Assembly (NCBI GenBank): GCA_013350335.1
Contig: CM023537.1
Coordinates: forward strand, 11,947,884-12,011,883
Source: Chimonanthus salicifolius
Taxonomy: Eukaryota; Streptophyta; Magnoliopsida; Laurales; Calycanthaceae
Direction: 5' to 3'
Length of the DNA: 64,000 bases
Shown here piece by piece: positions 1 through 12,060 of this stretch; within the stretch, counting starts at the first letter, position 1; every line of letters begins with the position of its first letter. Below the pieces are notes generated by a model, which had not been told where the DNA came from, ran no database searches, and worked only from the letters and a program-made list of their open reading frames with translations. The translations under genes were made by a program, and so were the position numbers.

Positions 1-3000
1 CAAGTGAACGTCATACTTTATTTTTCAAAACCTTTAAAAGTCTTGATTAGCATGTGATTGCTCATCCAAATCATTGAATATCTTGTTTCTGTAGAAAATA
101 TCGAGACTCAAGGTGAGAACTCTAATATTTTTTTTTCAAAGGTGTCCAGATCTCTTAAAGCATTCAACTAATTCTCAGGATCTTGTGCAAGTCTCTCTAT
201 CTACACACATTAGGTAACTATATAAGGAATAGTCATTTGAGATGAAGTGAAAATCGAATTTAGGAATTCCACTTCCATTCTCACTCGGTCACTCCACCCT
301 TTCGGATTGAATGAACCATTTAATGTTTCTACGCCTATGTAACTGTAGACCCTTTTTCAATAGAGAAAGTTAAACATAGTCGATACAAGGCCAATCATTT
401 ATCTGAATTACCTAGAGTTGATGATATAATATAAATATCTTTGTTAGAAATTTTGAAAATATACAATTAAAGGGAAAAAGAAGAAAAAGTAGAGCTTTAA
501 AAATTTATATAAAAGAGATAAAAAAGACATGAAAAAGAGTAAATTAATGAAAGATATATATTTTATATAATAAAGTAGAAGAAAATAATTTTAAAAGCCA
601 ACTCTAAATAAATGAAATTAATAATTATAATGATGATAATGATAATTATCTCGAGAGTGTGTAAGATGGTGATAAACTGCTGCTTAACTTGTTTTTATCT
701 TAAATTATCGTATTCATTGGATATTGATATGAGCTCGTGCAGATTAAAAATAAAATAAAATTGATTCCACAACAAGAGTGAGGATCTCTGAATGTGAAAG
801 GATTAGGGCATCAACCAACAATGAGAGGTTGCCCCACTTATATATGTCATGAGTAAGGGACTGAGAGCTAGCAAACAATGCAGAGGACACTTGAAGCAAA
901 CTGTTTGATAAGTAAAAACATGCTGCCATCTATGCCACGTTGTACCTAAACTGGACAGCCCACCTTATGGATGGCTGGCTTAATTAAAAATTGGTAGGTT
1001 TGATGGCCATTTCAAGATTCAGCAATCCTTGGCCTTTGTTCTCATCAATATTTAAAAAGTTAAAATTTAGACTCGACTCAAAATTATTCGCTCCGTATAA
1101 ACAAGAACAGGATTTTGACCATCAAATTAACTCCTCAAATTTTCCATCTCAAAATGTCAGTGAATACACTGACAAAAAATGCCCTTACAATCTTCTTCTC
1201 TCTCGTGATCTCGAGAAGTAAATATGTTATATGTTGTATATAATTATAAATAGAATTTCTAGATCTAAAAGAGATTGGAGAGAGGATTAGGCAAATATAA
1301 TTCAATGCCTAAGACCTAAGATTAAAAAGAAGTGCATTATTCACATGAGTGCCGTGCATTTCTAGTCACGGGAACATATTATATATTGGCAATTGACAGT
1401 TGGAGGATTTGACTAAAAGTAAAAGGCAGACTTGAAATCTCAATTCATATCAGAAGGGACAAGAGTTCCAAGAGAATGGAGACACAGAGCAGTACCATCC
1501 ATCTCTCCATTCACCTCCCTTTGGTACTTGAAGTTCTAGCTTGTTGATGAAACTTAAGCAGATTTGCAACTAGTCTAGTGTTTTCTACATGTCCAAATCT
1601 TGGTTATTCTTTTTTCTTTTTTTTTAAAAAAAAACTGTTGATGAATGTAATTTGACATGATCTAACTAATTACAAGGAAAGTAATCCGACGGGCCCCGGT
1701 GGCCCACCTCTAAAAGGTGTCGAAAACCCGGTGGGGCCGCTCGAATTTTCAATTTTCAATTGGCACTAGAAAAGGGTAACATGTGGAGCCTCTGAAGATC
1801 CCTGAATGGACTATTTTTTTTTCACCATGGTGCTTATGGTGGCGACACAGAAGATATGGCGGATGTTCTGGATGCTTTTGGTGCCGGACCACAACATAGA
1901 GAGAGCTGCACATGTATGGAGAAGATAGAAAAATAAAATTACTACAATCTCCATACACATCTAATCTCTATTTAGAAGGATAACATCTTATATTCATGTA
2001 TCTATGTATGTTTGTATATATTGTATATATATGGAATATTAAGTTCGGATTTATTTGGTAGGTTATTCGTAATGAAATGAGAATAATTTTCATTAACAAT
2101 GGAGCCAATACCTCTTTTTCAATGATATTAAAATGGGTATATCGAAATAAAAATACTTTTTCAAAATCATTCTTATTCTCCACAATCAAACAATAAAACC
2201 CATAAAGTCGAAGATGTGGTGTGAAAGTGTGACCCATATAATATTTTTAGAATGCGACATCTATATTTATAGGGAAAATGAAAGAAGGATAATATTTCGA
2301 TTCGAATTCATAAAAAAGAATATTTTTTTAACATTCAAGTCTAAAAATGTGAATTAAAATTGATGATCATATGCCCAACATTCATTGATAGGTCTATGGT
2401 CATATGGCTAACATTGGGCTACTAAAAAAAGGGCAAAATGGCAGAGGCTGTCTAAGCTCGAATCTCAAATTGGAGAAGACTCTCTCCTTAGGACCAAAGC
2501 AAGTCCAAGGTTTATGGCATCCCTCAATGCCCACCAGCTCTAAAGGTGAGAGAGGGAAGGCTCATTGAGATTTGTAGGCATGTGGTTGAGAAATGGTAAA
2601 AGCTTCAAGAATTTAGTCTTTGAGAGAAAAATATAGTAGTAAAAGAGTTAGGAAAAGGACATTTCAAAGAAGAAAAAGGAACATTCTCAAGTGGAAAAAA
2701 GGTTTAGGAATTCGTAGTAAAAGAAAGGAGGAAGGATATATGAATGCAAAAGAAGAACAAAGTAAGTATCCAAGGTTAACTTAAATCCTCCTTCACTAGA
2801 AATTTACTGCCTTCTACTTTTATCTTCAATTTTAGTGTTTTATCTTATTTTTAACCCATCACCGGGTGGTGTGACTCATGGTAAACTTGGTTGCCCATGG
2901 TCAAATCTTTTGATGAAGAAAGCAGTAATTTCTTATTTAAAGCATGGGATCCCACTGGTCAGGAGTCTGGACAAGGGTGTGGATGTAAAGTTGTTTAAAT

Positions 3001-4939
3001 GAAGTTTTGATTTTTAAAGTAGTAAATATTTTGGCAGATTCGTATGAAAAGAATTTTCATTTGCAATTCAATAATGAATGTGAATCCAATGCCTAAGTTG
3101 GAGGGGTCTGTGGGGGCAAAGAGGGGAGGATGAGATTGAATAGGTTGCTATTAATGTTAGCTATTGATTTGATCTTGACTATTTATTTATTTGTTTGACT
3201 AAAATTAATTGTTTAATCCCATGAGGACTTGATGAATGGTGATTGGTGTTTGCCCTAGTGATCCATGATTATATTTTTTTCATTTTTTATTTTTTAAAAA
3301 GTATCCTCATTAGAGAGAATAAATTAAACGACTACATCAATCTTTATATAAATTATCAAGTAGGTATCATGGCAAGTGGTAAAAGTTCAATATTTTAGTT
3401 ATTTGCATTGAAATATTTATTTATATTATAAATAAAGAAAAGCAATATCTTATCAAATTTATTTATTATTTTTTGAAATCTTTAAATATTTGAAAAAAAA
3501 CTAATTTATTACAAATAAAAAATGACAAACAACTTCAAAATTACATCTCATCTACAGTAACTCTAGTGAAGTAATTTGCCACTGCCTGCTTGCTGCTTTA
3601 GGACCCTATAAAAATGTCCCCAACTTTAAGGAACTCTAAGCTAATTATTAGATATAATAAATCATAGGTAAGGAATCTTTGGCAACTAATTATAATTTAG
3701 CAAAACCGAAGGAGGGTTAATTATTTTTTGACAGATTTCTTTTTTTTACTTTTTGACTGATGACTCTGGTGAAAAACATGTTAATGGAAGTGACCACAGA
3801 TTCTCCCTAATTGAAAACTCTCTCAGTCTCTCTTTTGAACTTTCAAACCCACTCTTGCCACAAGTTAAAAAAAGCAAAAGCAGATCTGATGATTCCTTCT
3901 AAAAAGGACTGCCATTGGATCCACTTATCTTAGATGTTAGAATTTCTATTTTGACGGCTGAGATTTCATCACTCATTAGACCATGTTAATATAATACTAG
4001 TTGAAAAAAAAACCTGTCTCATGCAAATTGTGTTAATTAAATATTAAAAAATGAAGGAAAGTGCAAAAGGTCTAGAAATCAATTACATAGGAAGTATTTA
4101 TTTAATTTTGTTTTATTGAAATTCAAAAATTAAAATCACTTGCATTTACAACAAATTAACATTAAATAAAATAAATATTAGATTTTAAATTTTGATATGC
4201 CTTAAAAGAAATATTTAAATTATATAAATGTATGATAGTAAAGGTCAGTAAAAATGTTTTCAATGCATTAAATTTGTTTTTTTTTTACTACAATCAAACT
4301 TTGTAAATACAGTGATACACTAATAGCATATATACTTTTGCATCACACGAGTCCTTCTTTGTAAATCCATCATTTTTTCAATAGAAAAAGGAGGCGCTCA
4401 TAATAATTGTAATAAGAAAAACATTTATAAAAATATGGAATGATTTCATATCATTAGATAAAGAAATAGAAAATCATGAGAAAAAACATTTAATACATTG
4501 ATTAGAGGGCATTTTTTACAATTGAATTATGATAAGAAAAAATTAAACTTAATTTATATGAAATACTAATAAGATAAGATCTATTTACCCTATAAAATTA
4601 AATAAATAATTACTAATTTGAGATTGAAATTTTATTTTATTGAATTATATTGTCCTAAGCTTTAAACTAAATAAATTAGACTCTCAAAATGGAATGTCCT
4701 ATTGACTAATAATTGAATAGGTAATAAATGTTACATAAAATCCTTTTCATAATCAATATTCTGTTACTCTATGTCTCAGTTTAAGTTAGATTAAGATAGA
4801 GAAAAAATGAATATTATTAAAATCAAGTCATAGTTTATGTCGGATTAGAATTTTCAAAGTATAAATTGTGAAAGAAACTGATCTAGAGGAGTATTTGTCC
4901 CTTGTGAATTAGATTAATATTTTTTTACTTTAAATTTAT
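1..4939. other. AT-rich intergenic DNA, no gene recognised
   Basis: Both strands contain only short ORFs without recognisable domains. The single compositional oddity is a GC-rich patch of about 65 bp near 1,685-1,745 with partly self-complementary GGCCCC/GGTGGGGCC blocks. I see no tRNA, rRNA or transposon boundary that I can support here. Confidence 0.6.
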
Positions 4940-5340
4940 TGGGAGAAAATGTCTTTTCGTCCACACAGAAACAACAATACATGAACAACGAAAAAGACAA
5001 ATCAACGCAGAATAACAAACCACAATATAAAGATTTTACGTAGGTCCTTTTGAGTATATTCACGGAGTTCAAACCGATTCACTATGTTCAAAGGACGAAA
5101 AAGAAGAGACGACTTTCGTCTACTCTCTCACACACAAAACGAAAAATATATATCAATTTTAATTTAATTAGAGTTTACACAAGATATAATGTGAAATTAC
5201 AAAATTATCCTCCAATAAAAAAATTAGCTAGAACAAAAGAGAGTTCGACTCTCGAATGAATTCTTCAGTATATATCTGATGATCATACTTCATATAACCT
5301 AACAATTTACATTATTATAATCGAAATAAAGTTCCCAACA
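4940..5340 (-). repeat. candidate solo LTR, copia-like
   Basis: Read on the minus strand the segment starts TGTTGGGAAC and ends TTTTCTCCCA, the TG..CA type ends common in plant Ty1/copia LTRs. The flanking 5-mers (TTTAT left, TATAT right) agree at four of five positions, so the target duplication is imperfect or the ends are off by a base. The length of about 400 bp suits a copia LTR. The 69-codon ORF inside shows no known domain. The LTR identity is an inference from the ends; it could also be an LTR fragment. Confidence 0.4.
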
Positions 5341-6349
5341 TATATTTTTTGAATTTTGTAATGAAGTTTTGAATTAAAGGGCCGCGAATGGTTGTTTGGG
5401 CAGAGACAGTAGGTATGGAAAATTCAGAAGGATCCTTTATGACTGGACTGTATCACTGACTGTGAAAGGGCAAAGGCAAATGCTATAGGACTCTATAGAC
5501 GACGACGGTACAACACTGAAACTGACGCATGATCCATCCAAATCTCTTCAAACTTTCTCCCTCCTCTCTGTTTATTTCTATTTTTTACCTTGGATAAAAC
5601 ACTCAGCAATGGTAATCTAATCGATTTTTTTCTTTAATGAAATTTAAATACCTTCTTCAATTAAAGAATTTTTTTTTCTAATTTTCAGTCTAACTGACCA
5701 TGTTAATAGATGTTTAAAATCACTCAGATGTTTTGTAGACAAAATTTAAAATGTTAACTATTTAAATATTAGAATATGTTAAATTCAACGGTAAAAGCAA
5801 CCTAACTAGATATTTCAAAAGATTTTCATAAGAAAATAGACATGGCTATGAAAAAAATATAAGGGGCATTGAGTGTGTCAAAATAGAGATTGTAGGAAGC
5901 TTTGAATCTTACCTTAAAATTATTAGATTAACACTTTGAAGTGTTTGTATGGACTCGTGAACAAATTCTTAGCCCATGTGATTCTGCATTCATCTCCTCT
6001 ATTTATACTCTTAGAAAATTTACCATTGTTTTTTTAAAATGATAAAAAATCCATGACTCCGGTCTCTCTCTTTAAGTACGAAAGTATTAAGTAAACTTCG
6101 AATGAAAGCAGCGGTAGTAATCTAACCCTTATTTATCGCCATTTTTGAGAAATTCGATATGATATGGGTGTGAAGTGACATTTGAGCCACCTATGGAGCC
6201 AAGTGTTTTACCAATATGAGCATGAGACCTAGATATGGACCATTGATGTAATGATCTGATCTGATTTAATTTAGCAATTCAGGAGAAATTAATGAAACTT
6301 GAAGTTTAGGTGATATTTTATCGATAATTTTATTTTGCCAGTGTGTTAT
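5341..6349. other. AT-rich intergenic DNA
   Basis: No coding potential, RNA gene or element boundary was recognised between the candidate copia LTR and the tRNA-like sequence that follows. Confidence 0.5.
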
Positions 6350-6478
6350 TTGATTTTTAATTTGAAAAAAAGAAGTCACGTGTCTCAAGCCATAGGTATT
6401 GAATGACTATGTGATTCGAACTCAAAAAAATTATTTTTTGAGTCAAGGTGACTACCACTTAAGCTACAAGTTGAACAA
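6350..6478 (-). mobile_element. tRNA-derived SINE fragment
   Basis: On the minus strand there is an A-box-like TAGCTTAAGTGG (6455-6466 on +) followed about 45 bp later by a B-box-like GAGTTCGAATCAC (6411-6423). The order and spacing match an internal RNA polymerase III promoter derived from a tRNA. The acceptor stem is not paired as in a real tRNA gene, so a SINE head is the better reading. The 3' tail and target duplications are not clear. Confidence 0.4.
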
Positions 6479-6764
6479 ATTTATCAATGTTCATCCTATC
6501 AAATCTCCCCATTTGGCTATTAGCAATAATTGTTCGACAATGCCATGATCCTCTCTGATATGTTGGTGATTTGAGGTAAATTGAATTAGCTGTCTTTAAA
6601 AGTTTATAAACATAAGGCATGATTGATGAAATATGATTTTATCAAAAAATATGAAAAATGTGTCAAAAATAAGGAATGATTTCACAGGGACGATAGAAGA
6701 CTGGTCTTTTATCCACATTCTATCTTTATAAATAATTAAATTTTAGAAATAAAATTATTATAAG

Positions 6765-6769
6765 AAAAT
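6765..6769. repeat. target-site duplication AAAAT, left copy
   Basis: Identical to 9482-9486 on the other side of the solo LTR. Five bases is the usual Ty3/gypsy and copia duplication length. Confidence 0.75.
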
Positions 6770-7077
6770 TGTAGTGACCCGACCCTGATTTTTCAGGATT
6801 TTTAGGGTCTCAGTAGCAGTGGGGATCGGATGGATCCCGTTATAGGCCTTGTATCGCCCGATCTCGAGCTCGGAAGCTCGAAGGGCATTTTAGTCATTTA
6901 AATTATTTAATACCTTGTCATACGAAAATAATTGTAATCACACACTTTTCCTCACCCAAGGTTTAACATCTAATTTTTCCCCTTGGATTTTGAAATGTTG
7001 TTTTTGAAAAATCTAATTTTATGTTAAAAAATAAATAAATAAATAAAAGAAACCCTAAATCCCTAAAACCCTCCCCT

Positions 7078-7083
7078 TATAAA
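7078..7083 (+). promoter_or_regulatory. TATA box of the solo LTR
   Basis: TATAAA in the context CCCCTTATAAATCC, about 310 bp from the LTR start, followed by a CT-rich leader. A telo-box-like AAACCCTAA lies just upstream near 7050. It probably marks the U3/R boundary of the former element. Confidence 0.5.
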
Positions 7084-8554
7084 TCCTTCTTCTCTTCACC
7101 GAGCATTGTAGCACGCAGCTACAGTGCCGCGGCACCCTTGCCGCCACCCCCTCTCTCATTTTCCTTCTTCCTCTCCCGTCTCCGGCCCGTTTCTCCCTTC
7201 GCTCCGACGACCGGCATCTCGGAGTCGCTGTCACCGCCCGGCCGAACAAGGTATCTTCTTCCCCTCCTCTTCCACCTTCCCTTTCCCGTCGATTCTTCCC
7301 CTTCTCAGATTTTACCTCGATTTTCTTTGTTTTTCCTTTCCTTTCTCTCCGTTTTCCTCTGATTTTACCCGGTTTTCCGGTGGATTTCTCATCCCCCCTT
7401 CAGTTTTTCCCTCTTCCTTCTTCTTCCTCTCCTTCCTGCGTTTTTTTTCTTTCTCTTTCTCCTTCTCCCATCAACTGAGTAGCCGAGTCAACTCAGCTGA
7501 GCAGCCGAGTTGGCTCAGCTTGAGTCCGAGTGTGGGCCCCGCTGAGCCGGGCCCAGCTCGGCTCGCCCTTGATCCTCCTCGGCCCATCCCAGTTCAGGCC
7601 CAGTCCAGTTTGGGCTCGGCCCAGTTTCAGGCCCAGGCCCAGCTTTGGGCCCGACCCAATTTTAGGCCCGGCCCCTTTCGAGCCCATTTTCAGTTCGAGC
7701 TTAGTTTAGCCTGTTTTATCTCCTTTACTTATTCTTGTACTCTTGTTTCTTCAGATCGAGCCCCCTTCAAACCAACGGACCCGTCTTCTCACGATTGATT
7801 TTCAAACGCACACCGGTGAGGGAACTATCACACTTTTAGCATACACATTTCTGCATTTATTTATCTTCGAATTATGTGGATGCGGAATGCGCAGAATGGG
7901 ACCCCTTATATCTGGTTTTGCCATTCGGCAAGGGAACCGTTCAGAGAAGTATGTGGCGAGGGGACCACTCTGTGTATTCGCGTCCGGTGATGATGTAAGA
8001 ATGATAGATGGGCTTGACTGTTGTACCAGTTGTACATGATTAAGTAATTGGATGTGATTGATTAATAACATGATGAAGTGTCAACATGCTAGTATGTGGT
8101 AGAATGTAATATACATGATTGACTGGGATTTGATGTTGCTTTATTGAGAACATGTCTATTGTTAATTGTACCTGCACATGTCTATTGTTAATCGTACATG
8201 CAGTTGTTGGATGCGTAGAATGTCGGAAGGGGCTTGGACGTTAAGTAACATTAGGGTTATATGGGGCCATGCGGCGGACGCGTGATGGGATGCGTACTGC
8301 CTGGTGATTGGATATGGGTAGTCGTGCCCCTAGCTTGAATAAAATGGTCGGTCTGTCTTGTGGTCACCAGATACGCCTTTGAGGGAGGTGTAACCTGGCT
8401 TGGGAAACAAGGTGCCTGGAAGTCCCCAATAGGGATCCTTTGGGGAAGTAGTCGTGTCAAACCTAGATAGGCTATCAGGCTGAATGTTGGTTCACCCAAG
8501 GCAACCTTAGAAGCCTCTTGCAGTTCCGATACCCGAATGTGGGACGGATGAGAT

Positions 8555-8958
8555 GATCCCTGAATGACCGAGTAGGCTGAGGAGGTGCTCGCCTAGGTCG
8601 AGGGGCGGAGCGGTGAGGGGCAGCTCCCGCTGGCCTAGGTTGTGATCCCTATGGACCGAGTAGGCTGAGCAGGTGCTCGCCTAGGTCGAGGGACGGAGCG
8701 GTGAGGGGCAGCTCCAGCTGGCATAGGTTGTGATCCCTGTGGACCGAGTAGGTTGAGGAGGTGCTCGCCCAGGTTGAGGGACGGAGCGGTGAGGGGCAGC
8801 TCCCGCTGGCATAGGTTGTCATCCCTATGTGACTGAGTAGGCTGAGGAGGTGCTCGCCTAGGTCGAAGGGACGGAGCGGTGAGGGACAACTCCCGCCGGT
8901 ATAGTGTGTGATCCCTAGCCGATCGAATAGGCTGAGGATGTGCTCGCCTACTCATTGG
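8555..8958 (+). repeat. 88-90-bp tandem repeat inside the solo LTR
   Basis: Four full copies start at 8555, 8644, 8732 and 8820 and are followed by a partial copy from 8910. Each begins GATCCCT or CATCCCT, contains GAGTAGGCTGAG and GTGCTCGCC, and has a GGTGAGGGGCAGCTCC-like block. Copies differ by a few substitutions and one- or two-base indels. The 106-codon minus-strand ORF across the array is a by-product of the period and is not a gene. Confidence 0.9.
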
Positions 8959-9481
8959 TTAAGGGATTGAGGTTGTCTAGGTAAGGTGGTTGTGAGCCAT
9001 GTCGAGTACCTACCGAGTGGCCGTACGGTGGGTCGAGTGTGTGTTGTGTGGGAACCATGTACGTGGACCTTTGTTATTCCTTAGTGGTAGATATGCAATA
9101 TGTGATATATGTTGTGTGATTATATGCATGTGTTCCTTTGCTGAGTATATAGTACTCACCCCCTTGCCTTTCAGGTGGCTCGATGGATGCGGGATCCAGC
9201 GGGTCCCAAGACCAGGCTTAGGCGATGATGCTTTCGGATTGCTTAGTTACTTTCCCTTTTTATTATTTAGAAAGAACCTTGTGTTTATTTTGGATATTGG
9301 TTATCGTTGTGGATGACTGTACTTGCAACTTATTGCATTGTTGTGTTAACTGAACTTATGGTATCTCTTTTCCCTTATGGTGGTTGATGTTTAGTCAAAA
9401 AAAAATGCCGGCAGTTTGGAATGTATGATATTTCGGTTTAGAATCGGTAGTAACACGCCCGTTTCGGGATGGGGTATTACA

Positions 9482-9486
9482 AAAAT
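9482..9486. repeat. target-site duplication AAAAT, right copy
   Basis: Matches 6765-6769 exactly and fixes the right end of the solo LTR at 9481. Confidence 0.75.
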
Positions 9487-10014
9487 GATTAAATAAGAGT
9501 AAAATACTAATTATCCTCTTTTGAATATGTACCCTAACATCTTTTTTTCAAATATGTGAGAATTTAATATACGTTAGAAGAATCATTGTTTTTACAAATC
9601 TCCCCACATAAGTCATGTGAAGGAAAACTTGCAGTAATGTAACTCTAAGCCTCTAAGTGAGCTTAGATGTATTTATTCTCTTATCACTATAAAAATAATT
9701 GTAATATTTATAGGAAAGAACTTCAATTAATTCTAAGTTTAGTTGTTTTTTTCAACAATTTAACCAACATCATGTAAAAAGACAAAATGAATTAAAAAGT
9801 TCGGTCAGAAAAAATTCTATCTTATTTTAAATGGTAATTTTGTGTTGAAATTTTAAAATATCAATGATAATTCAAAATACATAGAAGTCAATCAATACTA
9901 TATAATTAAAATGATATAGGAAAGAGGATATATTTGTTGTCTACAACACCGACAAGTATTTAAATTGTGCCTCCATATTTTAAGGACGCCCATCTTAACA
10001 AGGGCGAAATTTGT
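9487..10014. other. intergenic, nothing recognised
   Basis: AT-rich sequence without ORFs, repeats or RNA signatures that I can support. Confidence 0.5.
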
Positions 10015-10195
10015 TATGAGATATGGGATTAAGTAAAATTCTCATTTTACTCTTATTAGTGTACCTATCATCGAAGTACTAGTGTACCGATATGCAAAAC
10101 ATATACATGCAGAGCGGTGTGTTATCGGTACACCGATATTTGATGAGCGGTACACCTATAAGAGTAAAATGAGAATTTCACTCCATCTCATGTCT
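10015..10195. repeat. fold-back (inverted repeat) element
   Basis: A stretch around 10,032-10,065 (AGTAAAATTCTCATTTTAC, then TCTTATTAGTGTACC) is the near-perfect reverse complement of 10,150-10,182 (GGTACACCTATAAGAG, then TAAAATGAGAATTTCACT). Weaker complementarity runs outwards on both sides. The loop is about 85 bp. This is a MITE-like hairpin; no target duplication could be fixed, so the superfamily is unknown. Confidence 0.6.
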
Positions 10196-10201
10196 CCTAA
10201 C

Positions 10202-10544
10202 TAGGGCTGCAACTCGGGTCAGGTTTTGGCCCGACCCACATGACCCGACCCGAGAAATCATGCGGGTCAGGTTGAGAAGATAAAAACCCGCATGAAATTC
10301 GGGTCGGGTTGGGTTGGAGATTTTACAAGTTAACCCGACCCTACCAGACCTGACTCGGCTAAAATTGGTTCATAATGCGGGTCGGGTCAGAATTCGGATT
10401 GATTCAGGTTAGAATTCGGGTTGGGTCGGGTCGGGTTCTAGAGTTCGCGTTGAGAATTCGGGTTGGGTCGGATTCCATATACATCAACGCGGGTCGAGTT
10501 GGGTTTTAAGAAACCCGACCCATCCGACCTGAGTTGCAGCCCTA
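10202..10544. mobile_element. hAT-type non-autonomous element, GGGTCGGGT family
   Basis: Inverted termini TAGGGCTGCAACTCGGGTC and ..GAGTTGCAGCCCTA are flanked by 8-bp target duplications CTCCTAAC (10194-10201) and CTTCTAAC (10545-10552) that differ at one base. Eight-base duplications with TAGGG/CAGGG ends are typical of hAT elements. The 343-bp interior is made of repeated CCCGACC/GGGTCGGGT-like motifs in both orientations and codes for nothing. Related copies start at 32,451, 27,941 and 63,452. Confidence 0.8.
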
Positions 10545-10552
10545 CTTCTAAC

Positions 10553-11502
10553 ATATTTTGTCTGTGTTAAGATGGCTGACTATATTATAAATTCACATAA
10601 AAAGTTGTATACACAAATTATGTAGAGTCAAAATTGCAAAATGATAGGTGAAAAATGTGGGTCCCTATTCCAAAATGATGTCTGATTGGTGGTGACGGTG
10701 ACTAGGTTAGGATCCCAAATCTATGGAGATGAGAATGGGCCACAGGAAAAAACATGAGGTTTGAATAGGTGGGTCCCAAGACCACCATACGAATTCCAAA
10801 ACCTCATACTTCCTCGCTCTCTAATAAATGTGGGGACCAAATAATTTAGAGGGCCCATTGCAACTCGTTTTTGGGAAAAGAACAGTGGTCCACCAAATTA
10901 TCTGCTCTCCTGGGCCCCACTTACTGCCCACTAATAATATTATGAAATTGGTGGTTTACTGTGTTAGAAATCAGTATGCTCCACTTGCCGGCAACCGGTA
11001 ACTCAGACTGTGAACAGTGACCTCTCTGCAAAACTGAGGAGATTGGGCTCTTTCGACTCGACTTAAATGGCAAACCTATTAATTTATTAACTCAACTCAT
11101 GAGTTTGACGGCATGATTTGGTGTTTATTGAGTTGACTCAATTAGATGAGTTGAATTAAATTTCACTGAGTTTTTAAGAATTTTTCTGGATGGTAAAGTT
11201 TAAAAGACTTATTTTTTTAATTTTTTTCCTTAAATTTAAAGATAGTTGCTACAGGTTTGCATTATATATATGTATTGGAGTTGTGGTTAACATTTTAAAA
11301 AGTGGATCAAATTGTGAAGTTAGACCGAGTTGAACCACATTTACAAGTCATGCAATTTAGTTAGGACAAGACTTCTTTTCATCAAGCTACCTAATAATAC
11401 GTATATATTTTGGAGGAAATGGTATTTTTTTTTCAAAACTATTTGGATGGAAAAAAAAAGAACAAATATAATTTGTAAATGGCTAAAATTATAGATTTGA
11501 AT
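10553..11502. other. intergenic, nothing recognised
   Basis: No gene or RNA seen. The stretch 11,050-11,350 contains degenerate ACTCGACT/GAGTTGA motifs that may be an old copy of the GGGTCGGGT-type repeat. Confidence 0.45.
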
Positions 11503-11510
11503 GTTTTAAG

Positions 11511-11654
11511 CAGGGATTGAAATATAGGTATTGGCCGCAAAATTTCTCTCATATTTTTTTTAATTAAGACCATCGCTATCGGACGATATCGGCGATATTT
11601 ATCAGATATCACCTAATATCGATAAATATCAGCCGATACATATTAAAACCCCTA
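11511..11654. mobile_element. hAT MITE, TATCGGCCGATA family, copy 1
   Basis: Starts CAGGGATTGAAATA, ends ATTAAAACCCCTA, and is flanked by a perfect 8-bp duplication GTTTTAAG (11503-11510 and 11655-11662). The interior carries decayed GATATCGGCGATAT and ATCAGCCGATA motifs. At 144 bp it is the shortest and most decayed delimited copy of the family. Confidence 0.75.
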
Positions 11655-11796
11655 GTTTTAAGTATAACAACTATTTTATACTAATTGACTCATTCAAACT
11701 TCTAATTGAATCCAAAATTATTAGATTGTTGTGTTTTAGAGGATTTCTCGTGTGCATCGTAATTTCAACAACTTTTAACATTTGTGAGTTTTAATA

Positions 11797-12060
11797 GGGC
11801 TGCGTTTGGATGGGGGTAAGAGGGGGTGACCCTCCATTACCCTTTGTTACCCTCGTTGGGTAACAAGGGGGTGAGAGTAAAAATTTGAAAGTTTATCCCT
11901 CTCATCCCATTTTTGAATACCTCTTTGGAGGTTGGGGTATTCACAATACCCTACCCCTCAATACCCCTTACCTTCCTCTCTTTATCAATTAAATATTATA
12001 AAATTAAAATCTTTCAAAAAAATATATATTATATGATTAAAAAATAATATATTTCAAGTA
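11797..12060. mobile_element. 5' part of a GGGCTGYGTTTGGATG MITE
   Basis: Begins GGGCTGCGTTTGGATGGGGG and continues with TTACCC/GGGTAA-rich sequence, as in the more complete copy at 46,001-46,362. The matching 3' inverted terminus is missing. Instead the sequence passes into a tandem array of the same family. Confidence 0.6.

Larger units (their letters stand above)
6770..9481 (+). mobile_element. solo LTR of a Ty3/gypsy-type element
   Basis: The segment begins TGTAGTGACCCGACCC and ends GGGGTATTACA, and is flanked by a perfect 5-bp direct repeat AAAAT (6765-6769 and 9482-9486). A single copy with no internal region between two LTRs is the signature of unequal recombination within a full-length element. 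Orientation + is inferred from a TATAAA box at 7078-7083 and from a 3' block of the type CTCAC..TTGCCTTTCAGG near 9,155-9,175 that also occurs in the sense strand of the intact chromovirus LTR at 48-60 kb. The 224-codon ORF at 7124-7798 is compositionally LTR leader (pyrimidine-rich, then GGCCCAG-rich) and is not called a gene. Length 2,712 bp. Confidence 0.85.

Noticed and set aside
1680..1745. GC-rich patch as vector or foreign DNA
   Set aside because: It shows no known cloning sites in order or coding content; only a short local compositional anomaly.
6400..6470. A functional tRNA gene on the minus strand
   Set aside because: A and B boxes are present, but the stems do not pair and no anticodon loop could be formed; SINE head preferred.
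7124..7798. 224-codon + strand ORF, the second largest open frame outside real genes
   Set aside because: It lies wholly in the solo LTR, is pyrimidine-rich then GGCCCAG-rich, and the protein is low-complexity Ser/Phe/Pro with no domain.
8635..8955. 106-codon minus-strand ORF with internal repeats
   Set aside because: It is the translation of the 88-bp tandem repeat; the apparent protein repeats follow the DNA period.
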